A stretch of DNA of 40,924 nt from JBKEAD01 sp047973165 (GTDB taxonomy: Bacteria; Verrucomicrobiota; Verrucomicrobiia; Chthoniobacterales; JBKEAD01), in assembly GCA_047973165.1 (NCBI GenBank), contig JBKEBM010000008.1:1-40924 (forward strand). Reading direction: 5' to 3'. The notes below the pieces were generated by a model. That model searched no databases. It had not been told where the DNA came from and saw only the letters and a list, made by a program, of their open reading frames with translations. Of the stretch, positions 1-7,965 are shown piece after piece. How positions within the stretch are numbered: the stretch's first letter is position 1; each line of letters starts with the position of its first letter. Position numbers and translations under genes: made by a program.

Positions 1-77
1 GGTGGGGTGACCGTTGCGATCATATTACGGTAGAATGTCTTCTGACCCCATTTGAAAATCTGTGGGTTGCTGTTTGT

Positions 78-1094
78 TTACCACTGGATGACGGAGCTGG
101 CCCAGGTGAAACCTCCTCCGAAGACGACGAGTAAAATGTAGTCGCCGACTTCGAAACGGCCTTTGCGGGCGGCTTCGTCCAGGGCGATTGCAACGGCTGC
201 AGCAGAGGTGTTGCCGTATTTGTCGAGATTGATGTGGAAGCGTTCCATGGGGACTTCGAGGCGCTCGGCGATGGCTTCGATGATTCGCAGGTTTGCCTGG
301 TGCGGGATAAAGCAGGAGATGTCGTCTTTGGTGAGACCACTTTTTTCGAGTGCCTGGTGGGAGGCTTCGAGCATCGAATTTACGGCTTTTTTAAAGGTCT
401 CCCGACCTTTCATTTTGATGGTGTTGAGCTTTTGATCAACGTTGTCCTGTGTGATGGGGACGGCGCACCCACCGCCTGGCACGACGAGGGTTTCACCAAA
501 GTTTCCGTCGCTGGCCATGTAGGTTGTAATTACTCCGTGGGAGCCGCCTCGGTGGCGGAGAACGGCTGCTCCGGCTCCGTCGCCGAAGAGGACGCAGGTG
601 TTGCGGTCGCTCCAGTCGAGCAGGGAACTGAGTTTGTCTGCACCGATGACCAGGACGGTTTCGTAGGTGTGATTTGAAATAAATTGCTGAGCTATTTCGA
701 TACCGTAAAGAAAACCGCTGCAGGCAGCAGAAATGTCAAAGCAGGCGGCCCGGCTTGCTCCGAGATGTTTCTGAACCCAACATGCGGTTGAGGGGAAAAA
801 AGTATCGGGGGTGACGGTGGCGACGAGGATGAGATCGACTTCATCGGCCTGGATGCCGGCTTGTTCGAGTGCGGCGGCACCGGCTTTTGCGGCCATTGTG
901 CTGGTTGTTTCGTTCTCGTCGGCGATTCGTCGTTCGCTGATCCCTGTGCGCGAGGTGATCCAGTCGTCGGAGGTATCGACGATTTTTTCCAGGTCGGCAT
1001 TGGTCATCACGCGCTCGGGCAGATAGCTCCCTGTGCCGACAATGGAGACGGTGCGGATGGATCCAGGCTGGCGACTAGTTGGCGACTTTTTCAT
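78..1094 (-). CDS. fabH: Beta-ketoacyl-ACP synthase III (FabH)
   Basis: FabH condenses acetyl-CoA (or another short acyl-CoA) with malonyl-ACP to start type II fatty acid synthesis in the cytosol. The 338-residue protein has the normal family length. The catalytic triad is visible: the active-site Cys in AACSGFLYG, the His in IPHQANLRI and the Asn in KYGNTSAA near the C terminus. The start chosen overlaps the end of plsX by 20 bp, and a later internal start is possible. It is the last gene of the guaA-coaD-DUF177-rpmF-plsX-fabH run, and plsX-fabH adjacency is a common arrangement coupling phospholipid and fatty acid synthesis. Function is assigned with high confidence; acyl-CoA preference cannot be read from the sequence. 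Confidence 0.96.
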   Translation of the reverse strand: MKKSPTSRQPGSIRTVSIVGTGSYLPERVMTNADLEKIVDTSDDWITSRTGISERRIADENETTSTMAAKAGAAALEQAGIQADEVDLILVATVTPDTFFPSTACWVQKHLGASRAACFDISAACSGFLYGIEIAQQFISNHTYETVLVIGADKLSSLLDWSDRNTCVLFGDGAGAAVLRHRGGSHGVITTYMASDGNFGETLVVPGGGCAVPITQDNVDQKLNTIKMKGRETFKKAVNSMLEASHQALEKSGLTKDDISCFIPHQANLRIIEAIAERLEVPMERFHINLDKYGNTSAAAVAIALDEAARKGRFEVGDYILLVVFGGGFTWASSVIQW

Positions 1095-2088
1095 TGAATT
1101 CTCGAATTGCGTCCACGATGTGTGGATTGATTTTTTGTTTAATAAATTCGGTGGCTACGCGCAGGGCGTTTTTGATGGCGAGTGGGCTGCTGGAGCCGTG
1201 TGCGATGATCGCGATGCCGTTTACACCGAGAAGCGGGCTGCCGCCATACATCTCGTAGTTGGTTTTGTTTCGGATGGCACGGAAGGCATTGCGTGCGAGC
1301 CAGGCACCGCCCATGCGCAGGGGGGATGCCGTCAGCTCAGCTTTCAGCCAGCGAAAAACGGCTGTGGCTGTGGCTTCGGTTGTTTTTAAAACCACGTTGC
1401 CGGTGAATCCATCACAGAGTACGACCTCGACAGGGTCCTCGAAGAGGCTGTGCCCCTCGACGTTTCCGCGGAAGTTGACTTTGCTGGCACGCAGGAGCTT
1501 GAAGACTTCTTTTGTAAATTCGCTTCCTTTGGCGTCTTCGCCGCCGATGGACATGAGGCCGACGGCAGGCTCGGGAAAACCGAGCACACGTTTGGAAACC
1601 ACGCTGCCCATGATGGCGTATTGCAGCATGTGCAGGGGTTTGGCGTCGAGGTTTGCGCCTGCGTCGATGAGGACACAGACATTTGTCATAGTTGGCAAAT
1701 AGGAGGCAATGCCGGGGCGGTCGATGCCCTCAAGTGTACGAAGTTTGATGGTCGTCGCCGCGACCATGGCACCGGTGTGTCCGGCACTGACGACAGCGTC
1801 GGCTTCTCCTTTTTTAACCAGATCGACGGCACAGCTCAGCGAAGAATTTTTTTTCCGACGGACCGCATCCACGGCGGTGTCGGACATTTCGACAACCTGC
1901 GTGGTGTGAACGATCTCGATGCGGGAGTCGTTACAGGAATTTTTGGTCAGCTCGGCTGAAATTTTAGCCTCATCTCCAGTCAGATAAAGTTTGGAGATGT
2001 GTGGAAATTCAGCCAACGCCATGACGGCACCAGCAATCGTATTTGCCGGTGCGTAGTCTCCGCCCATGGCATCCAGAACTATGCGCAT
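1075..2088 (-). CDS. plsX: Phosphate acyltransferase PlsX
   Basis: PlsX converts acyl-ACP and inorganic phosphate into acyl-phosphate, the acyl donor for the glycerol-3-phosphate acyltransferase PlsY in membrane lipid synthesis. The 337-residue protein has the usual length and begins with MRIVLDAMGGDYAP, the family's hallmark N terminus. Internal segments such as SAGHTGAMVAA and CDGFTGNVVLKT match conserved family blocks. It follows rpmF by about 20 bp and overlaps fabH by 20 bp, so the genes are probably co-transcribed and possibly translationally coupled. A peripheral membrane or cytosolic location is known for the family. Confidence 0.96.
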   Translation of the reverse strand: MRIVLDAMGGDYAPANTIAGAVMALAEFPHISKLYLTGDEAKISAELTKNSCNDSRIEIVHTTQVVEMSDTAVDAVRRKKNSSLSCAVDLVKKGEADAVVSAGHTGAMVAATTIKLRTLEGIDRPGIASYLPTMTNVCVLIDAGANLDAKPLHMLQYAIMGSVVSKRVLGFPEPAVGLMSIGGEDAKGSEFTKEVFKLLRASKVNFRGNVEGHSLFEDPVEVVLCDGFTGNVVLKTTEATATAVFRWLKAELTASPLRMGGAWLARNAFRAIRNKTNYEMYGGSPLLGVNGIAIIAHGSSSPLAIKNALRVATEFIKQKINPHIVDAIREFNEKVAN

Positions 2089-2109
2089 AACCGCTGAGAA
2101 ATCAGGAGA

Positions 2110-2292
2110 TCAACTTGCTTCGACGGTAAGCACCTGTCGCCCGTGGTAGTAACCACAGGAGGGGCAGGCTGTGTGCGAAGGGATTTTCACGGCACACTGC
2201 GGGCAGGAAGCCAGTTTGGGTGCACGCCAGCGGTTTGCTGCCTGGCGGGTGCGCTGACGCATTTTTGATACTTTTCTTTTTGGAACGGCCAT
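2110..2292 (-). CDS. rpmF: 50S ribosomal protein L32
   Basis: A 60-residue basic protein beginning MAVPKRKVSKMRQRTRQ, the standard L32 start. It carries two Cys pairs, CPQC and CPSC, forming the zinc-ribbon version of L32 rather than the cysteine-free version. It lies 3 bp downstream of the DUF177 gene and 21 bp upstream of plsX. The DUF177-rpmF-plsX-fabH order is widespread in bacteria and links ribosome assembly to lipid synthesis genes. Confidence 0.97.
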   Translation of the reverse strand: MAVPKRKVSKMRQRTRQAANRWRAPKLASCPQCAVKIPSHTACPSCGYYHGRQVLTVEAS

Positions 2293-2295
2293 AAG

Positions 2296-2754
2296 TTATT
2301 TTTTAGGTTCAAAGTTATCCAACGCGGACCAAATCGATCCGTCTTCGGATTCTTTCGGTTTTTCCGAAGGCTTTTTGTTCGTTGAACTCGTCTTCGGCGC
2401 AGGAAATTCCACTGCATCGTTTTTGGGATACGGTGGAAGGTTGAGGAAAATATCTTCCCTTACGATCGGGGTCAAGTCAATGCATTCGGCTCCGTTCAAT
2501 TCGACCTGGGTCGAAAAATCGGGAATTTCCATGTCCCAGGGAAATTTTTGCAGAGTTCGGACGCAGGTCAACTCGACGCAAAAGCTTAATTTTCCGAAGG
2601 CCCAGAGTCCGCCACCGGAGAGTCCGACGTCGATATCATAGCGAACCGGTCCGAGCGGACGGGCGTCGGCCTGTTCGAGGCCAAAGTCCGAAGCATCATC
2701 TTCACCGGAAAAATGCCTTGTGCCGTGCGGGAGTTGGCGAAGGTGGATTTTCAT
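2296..2754 (-). CDS. DUF177 (YceD-like) protein upstream of rpmF
   Basis: A 152-residue protein with the DUF177/YceD pattern: a beta-rich N-terminal half, a central segment ELTCVRTLQKF, then an acidic stretch (ELNGAECIDLTPIVREDIFLNLP, abbreviated here to its ends) and a charged, low-complexity tail rich in Lys, Ser and Glu. Family members sit almost invariably just before rpmF and are implicated in 23S rRNA or ribosome maturation. Here rpmF follows after 3 bp. The assignment rests as much on position as on sequence. The central Cys-containing motif is less complete than in some relatives. Molecular activity is not evident. Confidence 0.85.
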   Translation of the reverse strand: MKIHLRQLPHGTRHFSGEDDASDFGLEQADARPLGPVRYDIDVGLSGGGLWAFGKLSFCVELTCVRTLQKFPWDMEIPDFSTQVELNGAECIDLTPIVREDIFLNLPPYPKNDAVEFPAPKTSSTNKKPSEKPKESEDGSIWSALDNFEPKK

Positions 2755-2760
2755 TTTGAA

Positions 2761-3246
2761 TTATGCTGCAAATTTTTCTTTGAGCGCTTTCACGACGACC
2801 TCAGGGACAAATTGCTGCACGTCGCCGCCCAGGCGTGCAACTTCTTTTACCAGGCGAGAACTCAGGAAGGTGACGTCTTCGCTTGGCGTGAGAAAAACCG
2901 TTTCCAGGTTGGGCTGCAAACGGCGGTTCATAAGTGCCATTTGAAACTCAAATTCAAAATCGGAAATAGCTCGCAGGCCACGGAGGATCACAGTGGCCTC
3001 CCGATCTCGGGCATAATCAATGAGCAGACCGTTAAAGCTCTCGACTCGCACGCCGGGTTGATTTTTTAAAGCTTCTGCCAGCAGACTGCAGCGCTCTTCG
3101 GAGGTGAAGAGGGGTTGCTTGTTTTCGTTTTCCGCGACGGCGACGATCACCTCATCGACAAAGCGGGTGGCGCGTTTGGTGACATCGATATGTCCGAAGG
3201 TCACGGGGTCAAAGCTGCCTGGATAAATGGCGCGTCGCGTTTTCAT
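2761..3246 (-). CDS. coaD: Phosphopantetheine adenylyltransferase (CoaD)
   Basis: CoaD transfers AMP from ATP to 4'-phosphopantetheine, the penultimate step of coenzyme A synthesis. The 161-residue protein starts MKTRRAIYPGSFDPVTFGH, which contains the nucleotidyltransferase T-x-GH motif. The C-terminal SSRLVKEVARLGGDV matches the family's ISS-x-x-V-K block. I chose the start at 3246, whose A overlaps the last base of the guaA stop codon in a TAATG junction, rather than an ATG three codons upstream inside guaA. That junction suggests translational coupling to guaA. A DUF177 gene follows after 6 bp. Confidence 0.95.
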   Translation of the reverse strand: MKTRRAIYPGSFDPVTFGHIDVTKRATRFVDEVIVAVAENENKQPLFTSEERCSLLAEALKNQPGVRVESFNGLLIDYARDREATVILRGLRAISDFEFEFQMALMNRRLQPNLETVFLTPSEDVTFLSSRLVKEVARLGGDVQQFVPEVVVKALKEKFAA

Positions 3247-4823
3247 TACTCCCACTCGATAGTTGCAGGTGGTTTGCTCGAAATGTCAAGACAGACTCGG
3301 TTGACGCCGTCCACCTCATTGATGATCCGCGAGGAAATTTTTGCCAGGAGATCGTAGGGCAGGCGTACCCAGTCGGCGGTCATTCCGTCCTGGCTCTCCA
3401 CGATGCGCAGTGCGATTGTGTAATCGTAAGTGCGTTCGTCGCCCATCACTCCCACGGAACGCACGGGGAGCAGCACGGCAAAGGACTGCCAGACTTTGTA
3501 ATACCAGTCAGCGGCCTTCATTTCCTCAAGGACGATTCGGTCCGATGCACGCAGGATTTGCAGTCGAGCCTCGTCCACATTTCCCAGGATTCTCACAGCC
3601 AGTCCGGGGCCGGGAAAGGGCTGGCGACCAATGACGGTGCGGGGGAGGCCGAGTTCGGTTCCCACGCGGCGGACTTCGTCTTTGAAGAGCTGACGCAGTG
3701 GCTCGACGAGCTCGAACTGCATGCGCTCGGGGAGGCCGCCGACGTTGTGGTGGCTTTTGATGAGTGCAGCGGGGTTTCCCGCGATGGCGACGCTTTCGAT
3801 CACATCGGGATAAAGCGTGCCCTGGGCCAGGAATTTGTAGCCGTGTGCTCCGGCGACGGATTGTTTTAATTCCTCTGCGGCCTGCTCGAAAATTTTAATA
3901 AATTCGCCGCCGATGATTTTGCGTTTTTGTTCGGGGTCGGTGATGTCTGAGAGTTTGGCCAGGAATTGTTTCGAAGCATCGACGATTTTTAAATTGATGT
4001 GCAGATTTCCCCCGAGGAGTTTTTCGACCGCATCGCGCTCACCGTGGCGCAGGAGACCATTGTCCACAAAAATACAGGTGAGCTGATCGCCGATTGCCCG
4101 GTGTAGCAGAGCTGCTGCGACAGAGGAATCGACGCCTCCGCTGATCCCCAGGATCACACGGTCTTCGCCGACCTGTTTGCGAATGTCTTCGCAAATCGTC
4201 TCGATGAAGCCCTGCATCGTCCAGTCGGCACTGCATTTACAGATTTTAAAAAGGAAGTTTTCGATGATTTCTTTTCCGCGTGGCGTGTGAGCGACTTCGG
4301 GGTGGAACTGCATACCGTAAATTTGTCGCGAGGTGTCACCGATGACGGCGTGGGGTGAATTTTCCGTCTCCCCAAAAATGCGAAAACCGCTCGGCAGTTC
4401 GGTGATCTTGTCACCGTGGCTGTTCCAGACCTCGATGCTTTTCGGCAGGCTGCCCAGGAGCGGCGAATCGCCGGAAGTTGATAAAATTCCCGCACCGTAT
4501 TCGCGCTGATCCGAACGCTCGACTTTACCGCCGAGGTCCCGGGCCAGAAGCTGCATGCCGTAGCAAATCCCAAGAACGGGCAGGCCTAACTCGTAAATCG
4601 CCGGATCCACCTTCGGCGCATTTTCCGCATAGACGCTCGCCGGACCACCGGAAAAAATAATTCCTTTGGCACCGCTGGCCGCAATTTCGGAGGCCTTTGC
4701 ATCAAAGGGGAGAATTTCAGAATAAACCGAGCATTCCCGCACACGCCGGGCGATCACCTGAGTGTATTGAGAACCAAAATCGAGAATGACGACTCGTGAG
4801 TCGCCAGTGAGTGAACCTGACAT
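3246..4823 (-). CDS. guaA: GMP synthase (glutamine-hydrolysing)
   Basis: GuaA aminates XMP to GMP using glutamine and ATP. The 525-residue protein has the full two-domain architecture. An N-terminal class I glutamine amidotransferase domain carries the nucleophile in GICYGMQ and the catalytic His/Glu in HPEVAHT. It is followed by the ATP-pyrophosphatase domain with the PP-loop GISGGVDSSVAAALL, and a C-terminal dimerisation domain ends in KPPATIEWE. It is the first gene of the minus-strand run through fabH and overlaps coaD by one base. No guaB is seen nearby. No riboswitch is evident in the short upstream gap. Confidence 0.97.
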   Translation of the reverse strand: MSGSLTGDSRVVILDFGSQYTQVIARRVRECSVYSEILPFDAKASEIAASGAKGIIFSGGPASVYAENAPKVDPAIYELGLPVLGICYGMQLLARDLGGKVERSDQREYGAGILSTSGDSPLLGSLPKSIEVWNSHGDKITELPSGFRIFGETENSPHAVIGDTSRQIYGMQFHPEVAHTPRGKEIIENFLFKICKCSADWTMQGFIETICEDIRKQVGEDRVILGISGGVDSSVAAALLHRAIGDQLTCIFVDNGLLRHGERDAVEKLLGGNLHINLKIVDASKQFLAKLSDITDPEQKRKIIGGEFIKIFEQAAEELKQSVAGAHGYKFLAQGTLYPDVIESVAIAGNPAALIKSHHNVGGLPERMQFELVEPLRQLFKDEVRRVGTELGLPRTVIGRQPFPGPGLAVRILGNVDEARLQILRASDRIVLEEMKAADWYYKVWQSFAVLLPVRSVGVMGDERTYDYTIALRIVESQDGMTADWVRLPYDLLAKISSRIINEVDGVNRVCLDISSKPPATIEWE

Positions 4824-4847
4824 AGAATCTTATTTTAACAGGTCTTT

Positions 4848-5012
4848 TTAGCGATATTCGGGCCCGAAGGAGTCGCCTGTTGGGTTATTTTCGACGATGC
4901 GTCCGCGTCCCTGCAGACCGTTAGCGACCCGGTCGTCCACATTTTCCAGTCCGTATTCATTGGCGGCACACCCAAAAAGTGAGCAGAGCATTCCGATGCT
5001 CAGAAATTTCAT
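4848..5012 (-). CDS. Small predicted lipoprotein
   Basis: A 54-residue ORF beginning MKFLSIGMLCSLFGCAANEYG. This is a compact signal peptide ending in a lipobox (LFGC), so Cys15 would be lipidated and the mature peptide would have about 40 residues. I prefer this start over an upstream in-frame Met because it places the signal sequence at the N terminus. The mature part (LENVDDRVANGLQGRGR...) resembles small entericidin-like or unknown lipoproteins by size only; I do not recognise a family. It is divergent from the acyltransferase gene at 5134 and lies 24 bp upstream of guaA, so it could share the guaA transcript. Confidence 0.65.
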   Translation of the reverse strand: MKFLSIGMLCSLFGCAANEYGLENVDDRVANGLQGRGRIVENNPTGDSFGPEYR

Positions 5013-5133
5013 GATTGGTTTCACGGGGAAATAGTAATAACAGATTACAGGAAGGCAAGAACGCTCATAAGGATTTTGCCGACTTTCGACCAGCATGAGT
5101 TTTTTTCCTACCAGTAATTCGATCCATTTTTAA

Positions 5134-5982
5134 ATGCCTCGTTCACATGAAATATCTGTTGGCATGCAGGACTCCGAACGTTCTGCTGCCGCTTCTGCAC
5201 ACACGCGTGGAAAACTGCTGCACGATTATATTTTTCAGGTCCGGAGTGTGATTTATTTCTGGGGCACGGGTTTTCTTTTTTCAATTTATATCGCTTGCAA
5301 ATCTCTGTTAAAAGGCGGGTCGAGGAAGGGGGGCGAGGAGCGTTCGATGGTAATCGGGTATTTTATAAAATTTCGTGACTGGGCATTTCGAACGAAGCAG
5401 CTTGAGCTTTGCGGAGACGATTTGAATGCTCTTCGGAGTTTGAAGGGAAGCATCGTAATCGCAAATCACCCCTGTCTGCTGGATGCCGTTATCCTCGCCA
5501 TTTATCTGCCGGAAGCCTGCTGTATTACGAACTCAAAATTATTCCGAAATCCGTTTTTTGGAGGTGCCGTTCGGGCTGCAGGCTTTATCCGAAATGACAC
5601 GGGGATCGGTCTGGTCAAAGCCTCTCTGGATCATCTGAAAGCCGGAGACAATATGCTGATTTTCCCCGAGGGCACGCGGACCGATCCGGGGCAAATTTTA
5701 AACTCCTTTAAAAAAGGTTTTGCGCTGACTGCGGTTCGCTCACATGCTCCGGTGCACTGCGTTTTTATCGACGTCAATTCCAACTACCTGGCCAAGGGCT
5801 ACTCCATTTTTTCAAAGTGTCCGCTACCCCTCCGTATGCACTTCACATTTGGTCCCGTGCTTTCTGCCGAAGAGGGCGAGAGTGCCAATGCCTTTGCGGA
5901 GCGGGTCGAAAATATTTACAGGGACTATTTTGGAGGTGCAAAAGATTCCCGACGGCAGACAGGCAGCGATAAAATTTCGTGA
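5134..5982 (+). CDS. PlsC-like lysophospholipid acyltransferase
   Basis: A 282-residue member of the LPLAT/PlsC family, which transfers an acyl chain to lysophosphatidic acid or a similar acceptor at the inner membrane. The HX4D catalytic motif is visible as NHPCLLD around residue 115, with a conserved FPEGTRT block near residue 190. A hydrophobic segment around residues 45-60 (VIYFWGTGFLFSIYIACKSLL) is a membrane anchor. The first Met or one ten codons later could be the start. Whether it is the essential 1-acylglycerol-3-phosphate acyltransferase or an ornithine/lipid A-like acyltransferase cannot be told from sequence alone. It is divergent from the small lipoprotein gene. Confidence 0.88.
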   Translation: MPRSHEISVGMQDSERSAAASAHTRGKLLHDYIFQVRSVIYFWGTGFLFSIYIACKSLLKGGSRKGGEERSMVIGYFIKFRDWAFRTKQLELCGDDLNALRSLKGSIVIANHPCLLDAVILAIYLPEACCITNSKLFRNPFFGGAVRAAGFIRNDTGIGLVKASLDHLKAGDNMLIFPEGTRTDPGQILNSFKKGFALTAVRSHAPVHCVFIDVNSNYLAKGYSIFSKCPLPLRMHFTFGPVLSAEEGESANAFAERVENIYRDYFGGAKDSRRQTGSDKIS

Positions 5983-6010
5983 GAGAGAAAAAACTTAGCC
6001 GCACTCAAAA

Positions 6011-6292
6011 TCAGAACTTAAAGTTCAGGCCGCCTGAGACGGAGTTGCCGATGTAGTCCTGACGTCCGAAGTCGATGTTCCAAAAGGCGAAAGCATTCCA
6101 GCGGTCGCCGAACTGGACGCTCACTCCTGCTCCGGCAAAGACGCTGTCGCGTCCAGGGACGCTTGTTTCGTAGCCAAAACCGGGGCCTGCTCCGCCGTCG
6201 AGCGTCGCGGCAATGTTCCGTGAGTTGTTCATAAATTCATGCTGCCAGAACATGCGGACCTCGGGGATGATGCGGATGCTGTCGATACAAAA
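6011..6292 (-). pseudogene. C-terminal remnant of an autotransporter beta-barrel
   Basis: The last ~92 codons read as the end of an autotransporter (PF03797-type) barrel: the VRMFWQHEF strand, a glycine-rich GGAGPGFGYE loop, AGAGVSVQFGD, and a terminal strand finishing ...GGLNFKF with the C-terminal Phe typical of outer-membrane proteins. The frame stays open upstream to about 6427. The extra codons do not resemble a barrel or passenger, and no signal peptide or passenger domain is present. I therefore read this as a 5'-deleted remnant. Its left boundary near 6292 is approximate. Confidence 0.7.
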
Positions 6293-6391
6293 ACTAAAGT
6301 GAGAGATTTTCAGTCCTTTAAGAATGGAGCGGATTGAAAGATGATTTACATCAATAAAATTCTGCTGCAAATCGGATAAGCAGCCTGTTTT

Positions 6392-6425
6392 TTTAAAAGC
6401 GCTTTTTAAAAGCGCTAAAAAGCGC
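6392..6425. repeat. AAAAGCGCT short direct/inverted repeat
   Basis: Three near-identical copies of AAAAGCGC(T) lie within 34 bp. Two of them form the palindrome AGCGCTTTTTAAAAGCGCT. The repeat sits just upstream of the autotransporter remnant, between it and upp, and may mark the deletion junction. The remaining space to upp (about 6426-6601) shows nothing else that I can support. Confidence 0.6.
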
Positions 6426-6601
6426 AAGAGGTGTTACGTTAATTTTGCTGTATTGTATGTATTGCATGCTAAGGGCTGCGCTGCTCGGCTGGTAATTGAT
6501 TTTTTATAAAAATTTCGCCTTGCTGTTTGGAGGTAGTGCGGGCATTTGTCGTGGGAGGGGAATTGCTATGGAAGGGCATTTTTTTTGAAATTATCGAATT
6601 T

Positions 6602-7228
6602 ATGAAAAAGAACGTTCATCTTGTGGATCATCCTCTTGTAAAGCTGAAGATTTCGGAGCTTAGGGATGTGAGGACGGAGGCACCTGCTTTTCGGCGGCGT
6701 TTGCAGGAGATCAGCCTGTTGTTGGCGGCGGAAGCTTTGCGAGACCTGCCGATTGACGAAATGGAAATTGAGACTCCTCTTACGAAGACAATGGGGGCAA
6801 AGCTGGCGCGTTCGGTGACGATTGTGCCGATTTTGAGGGCCGGGCTGGGAGTGGCGGAGAGTATTGCGTCGCTGCTTCCGCAGGCGGCGATTGGGCATAT
6901 CGGGATGTATCGTGATGAGGCTACTTTGGAGCCTAAACCTTATTTTTTTAAGATGCCGCCGAATTTTAAGGAGAGTCTGGTTGTGCTGGTGGACCCGATG
7001 CTGGCAACGGGGAACAGTGCGATCGAGGCGGTGACTCAAATGAAGGCGCAGGGGGCGAATGAGATTCGGCTGATTTGTATTTTGTCCTGTCCGGAAGGGA
7101 TTGAGGCGATGACGTCGGCTCATCCGGATGTTGCTGTGACGGTTGCTGCCGTCGATGAGGGGCTGAATGAAAAGGCTTATATCGTGCCTGGGCTGGGGGA
7201 TGCGGGAGACCGGTATTTTGGAACCTGA
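6602..7228 (+). CDS. upp: Uracil phosphoribosyltransferase
   Basis: Upp salvages uracil by joining it to PRPP to make UMP. From the Met at 6602 (MKKNVHLVDHPLVKLKI) the protein is 208 residues, exactly the usual family length, so I prefer this start to an upstream in-frame ATG. The PRPP-binding loop VLVDPMLATGNSA and the C-terminal uracil-binding segment YIVPGLGDAGDRYFGT are intact, as is the VPILRAGLG block. The gene stands alone; no uraA-type permease is adjacent. A Nudix-like gene follows after 38 bp on the same strand. Confidence 0.96.
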   Translation: MKKNVHLVDHPLVKLKISELRDVRTEAPAFRRRLQEISLLLAAEALRDLPIDEMEIETPLTKTMGAKLARSVTIVPILRAGLGVAESIASLLPQAAIGHIGMYRDEATLEPKPYFFKMPPNFKESLVVLVDPMLATGNSAIEAVTQMKAQGANEIRLICILSCPEGIEAMTSAHPDVAVTVAAVDEGLNEKAYIVPGLGDAGDRYFGT

Positions 7229-7266
7229 GTATTTTTTGTCTGCGGGGGTGACAGGGGCGGAGAGTT

Positions 7267-7917
7267 TTGTCAGAGTCCCGGGCGATGAGTGAATCTGATG
7301 TTGAAAAAGTCCTGGTTATTTCCCGTGCTCTGTTTGACAGGCTGGGGGCGTTTGATGGTTTTGCTGCCGATGTTTTGGGTTATATGCCGGAGATTTTGAA
7401 GCCGGAGAATAATTATTTTTTAGCTCGGCCGGATGCTGAGAATGATCCTTCGCATAAGCAGATTATTCCGTATTGTATTTTTATGTATGAGGGGAAAATT
7501 TTGCGTTATATCCGGGGGGGGGATTCGGGGGAGAAGCGGCTTGCGAACAAGGCTTCAATCGGTATCGGGGGGCATGTGAATGATCTGGATAAGGAGCAGG
7601 AGCATTTCGATGAGACGGCTTATGAGAATGCTGTTCGTCGGGAAATCACGGAGGAACTGATTTTAAAGTCAGACTTTGTGCATCGGCCTGTGGGGTTGAT
7701 TAATGATGATTCAAGCGAAGTGGGAGCGGTGCACCTGGGGGTTGTTCATTTGGTCGAGCTGGGGAGTCCGGATGTGGAGTCGGGAGAGAGTGCGATCGCT
7801 TCGCCGGAATTTTTATCTTTGGACGAATTGCGAGGGGAGCGTGACAATCTGGAATCGTGGTCTCAGATCGTAGTCGATGCCTGGGAGCGGATTAATACTG
7901 AAACGAAAAATCCCTGA
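7267..7917 (+). CDS. Nudix-like hydrolase of unknown substrate
   Basis: A 216-residue protein with a divergent Nudix box. The segment running from GIGGHVN to ENAVRREITEEL contains the RE-x-x-EE core. About eight extra residues separate the leading Gly from the helix, the upstream Glu of the canonical motif is replaced by Thr, and the terminal Gly by Ile. An N-terminal extension of about 75 residues precedes the fold. The start is either TTG at 7267 (preceded by GGAGAG) or ATG at 7285. Substrate is unknown. The gene follows upp and is convergent with pdxH. Confidence 0.7.
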   Translation: MSESRAMSESDVEKVLVISRALFDRLGAFDGFAADVLGYMPEILKPENNYFLARPDAENDPSHKQIIPYCIFMYEGKILRYIRGGDSGEKRLANKASIGIGGHVNDLDKEQEHFDETAYENAVRREITEELILKSDFVHRPVGLINDDSSEVGAVHLGVVHLVELGSPDVESGESAIASPEFLSLDELRGERDNLESWSQIVVDAWERINTETKNP

Positions 7918-7935
7918 TACCAAATCTAAGAAATA
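7917..7935. repeat. Dispersed ATACCAARTCTA motif, copy 1
   Basis: ATACCAAATCTAAGAAATA lies in the 48-bp gap between the convergent Nudix-like gene and pdxH. Near-identical strings occur at 25910 and, on the opposite strand, at 19046, all between genes. It is probably one end of a dispersed intergenic repeat. Confidence 0.4.
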
Positions 7936-7965
7936 ATAGGACGGTCTCCTTGCTATTCGAATTCG

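Noticed and set aside
3..50. TGGGGT...ACCCCA imperfect inverted repeat at the left edge, possibly from a REP-associated transposase gene
   Set aside because: It is only six bases per arm and cut by the window edge; no coding evidence in positions 1-77.
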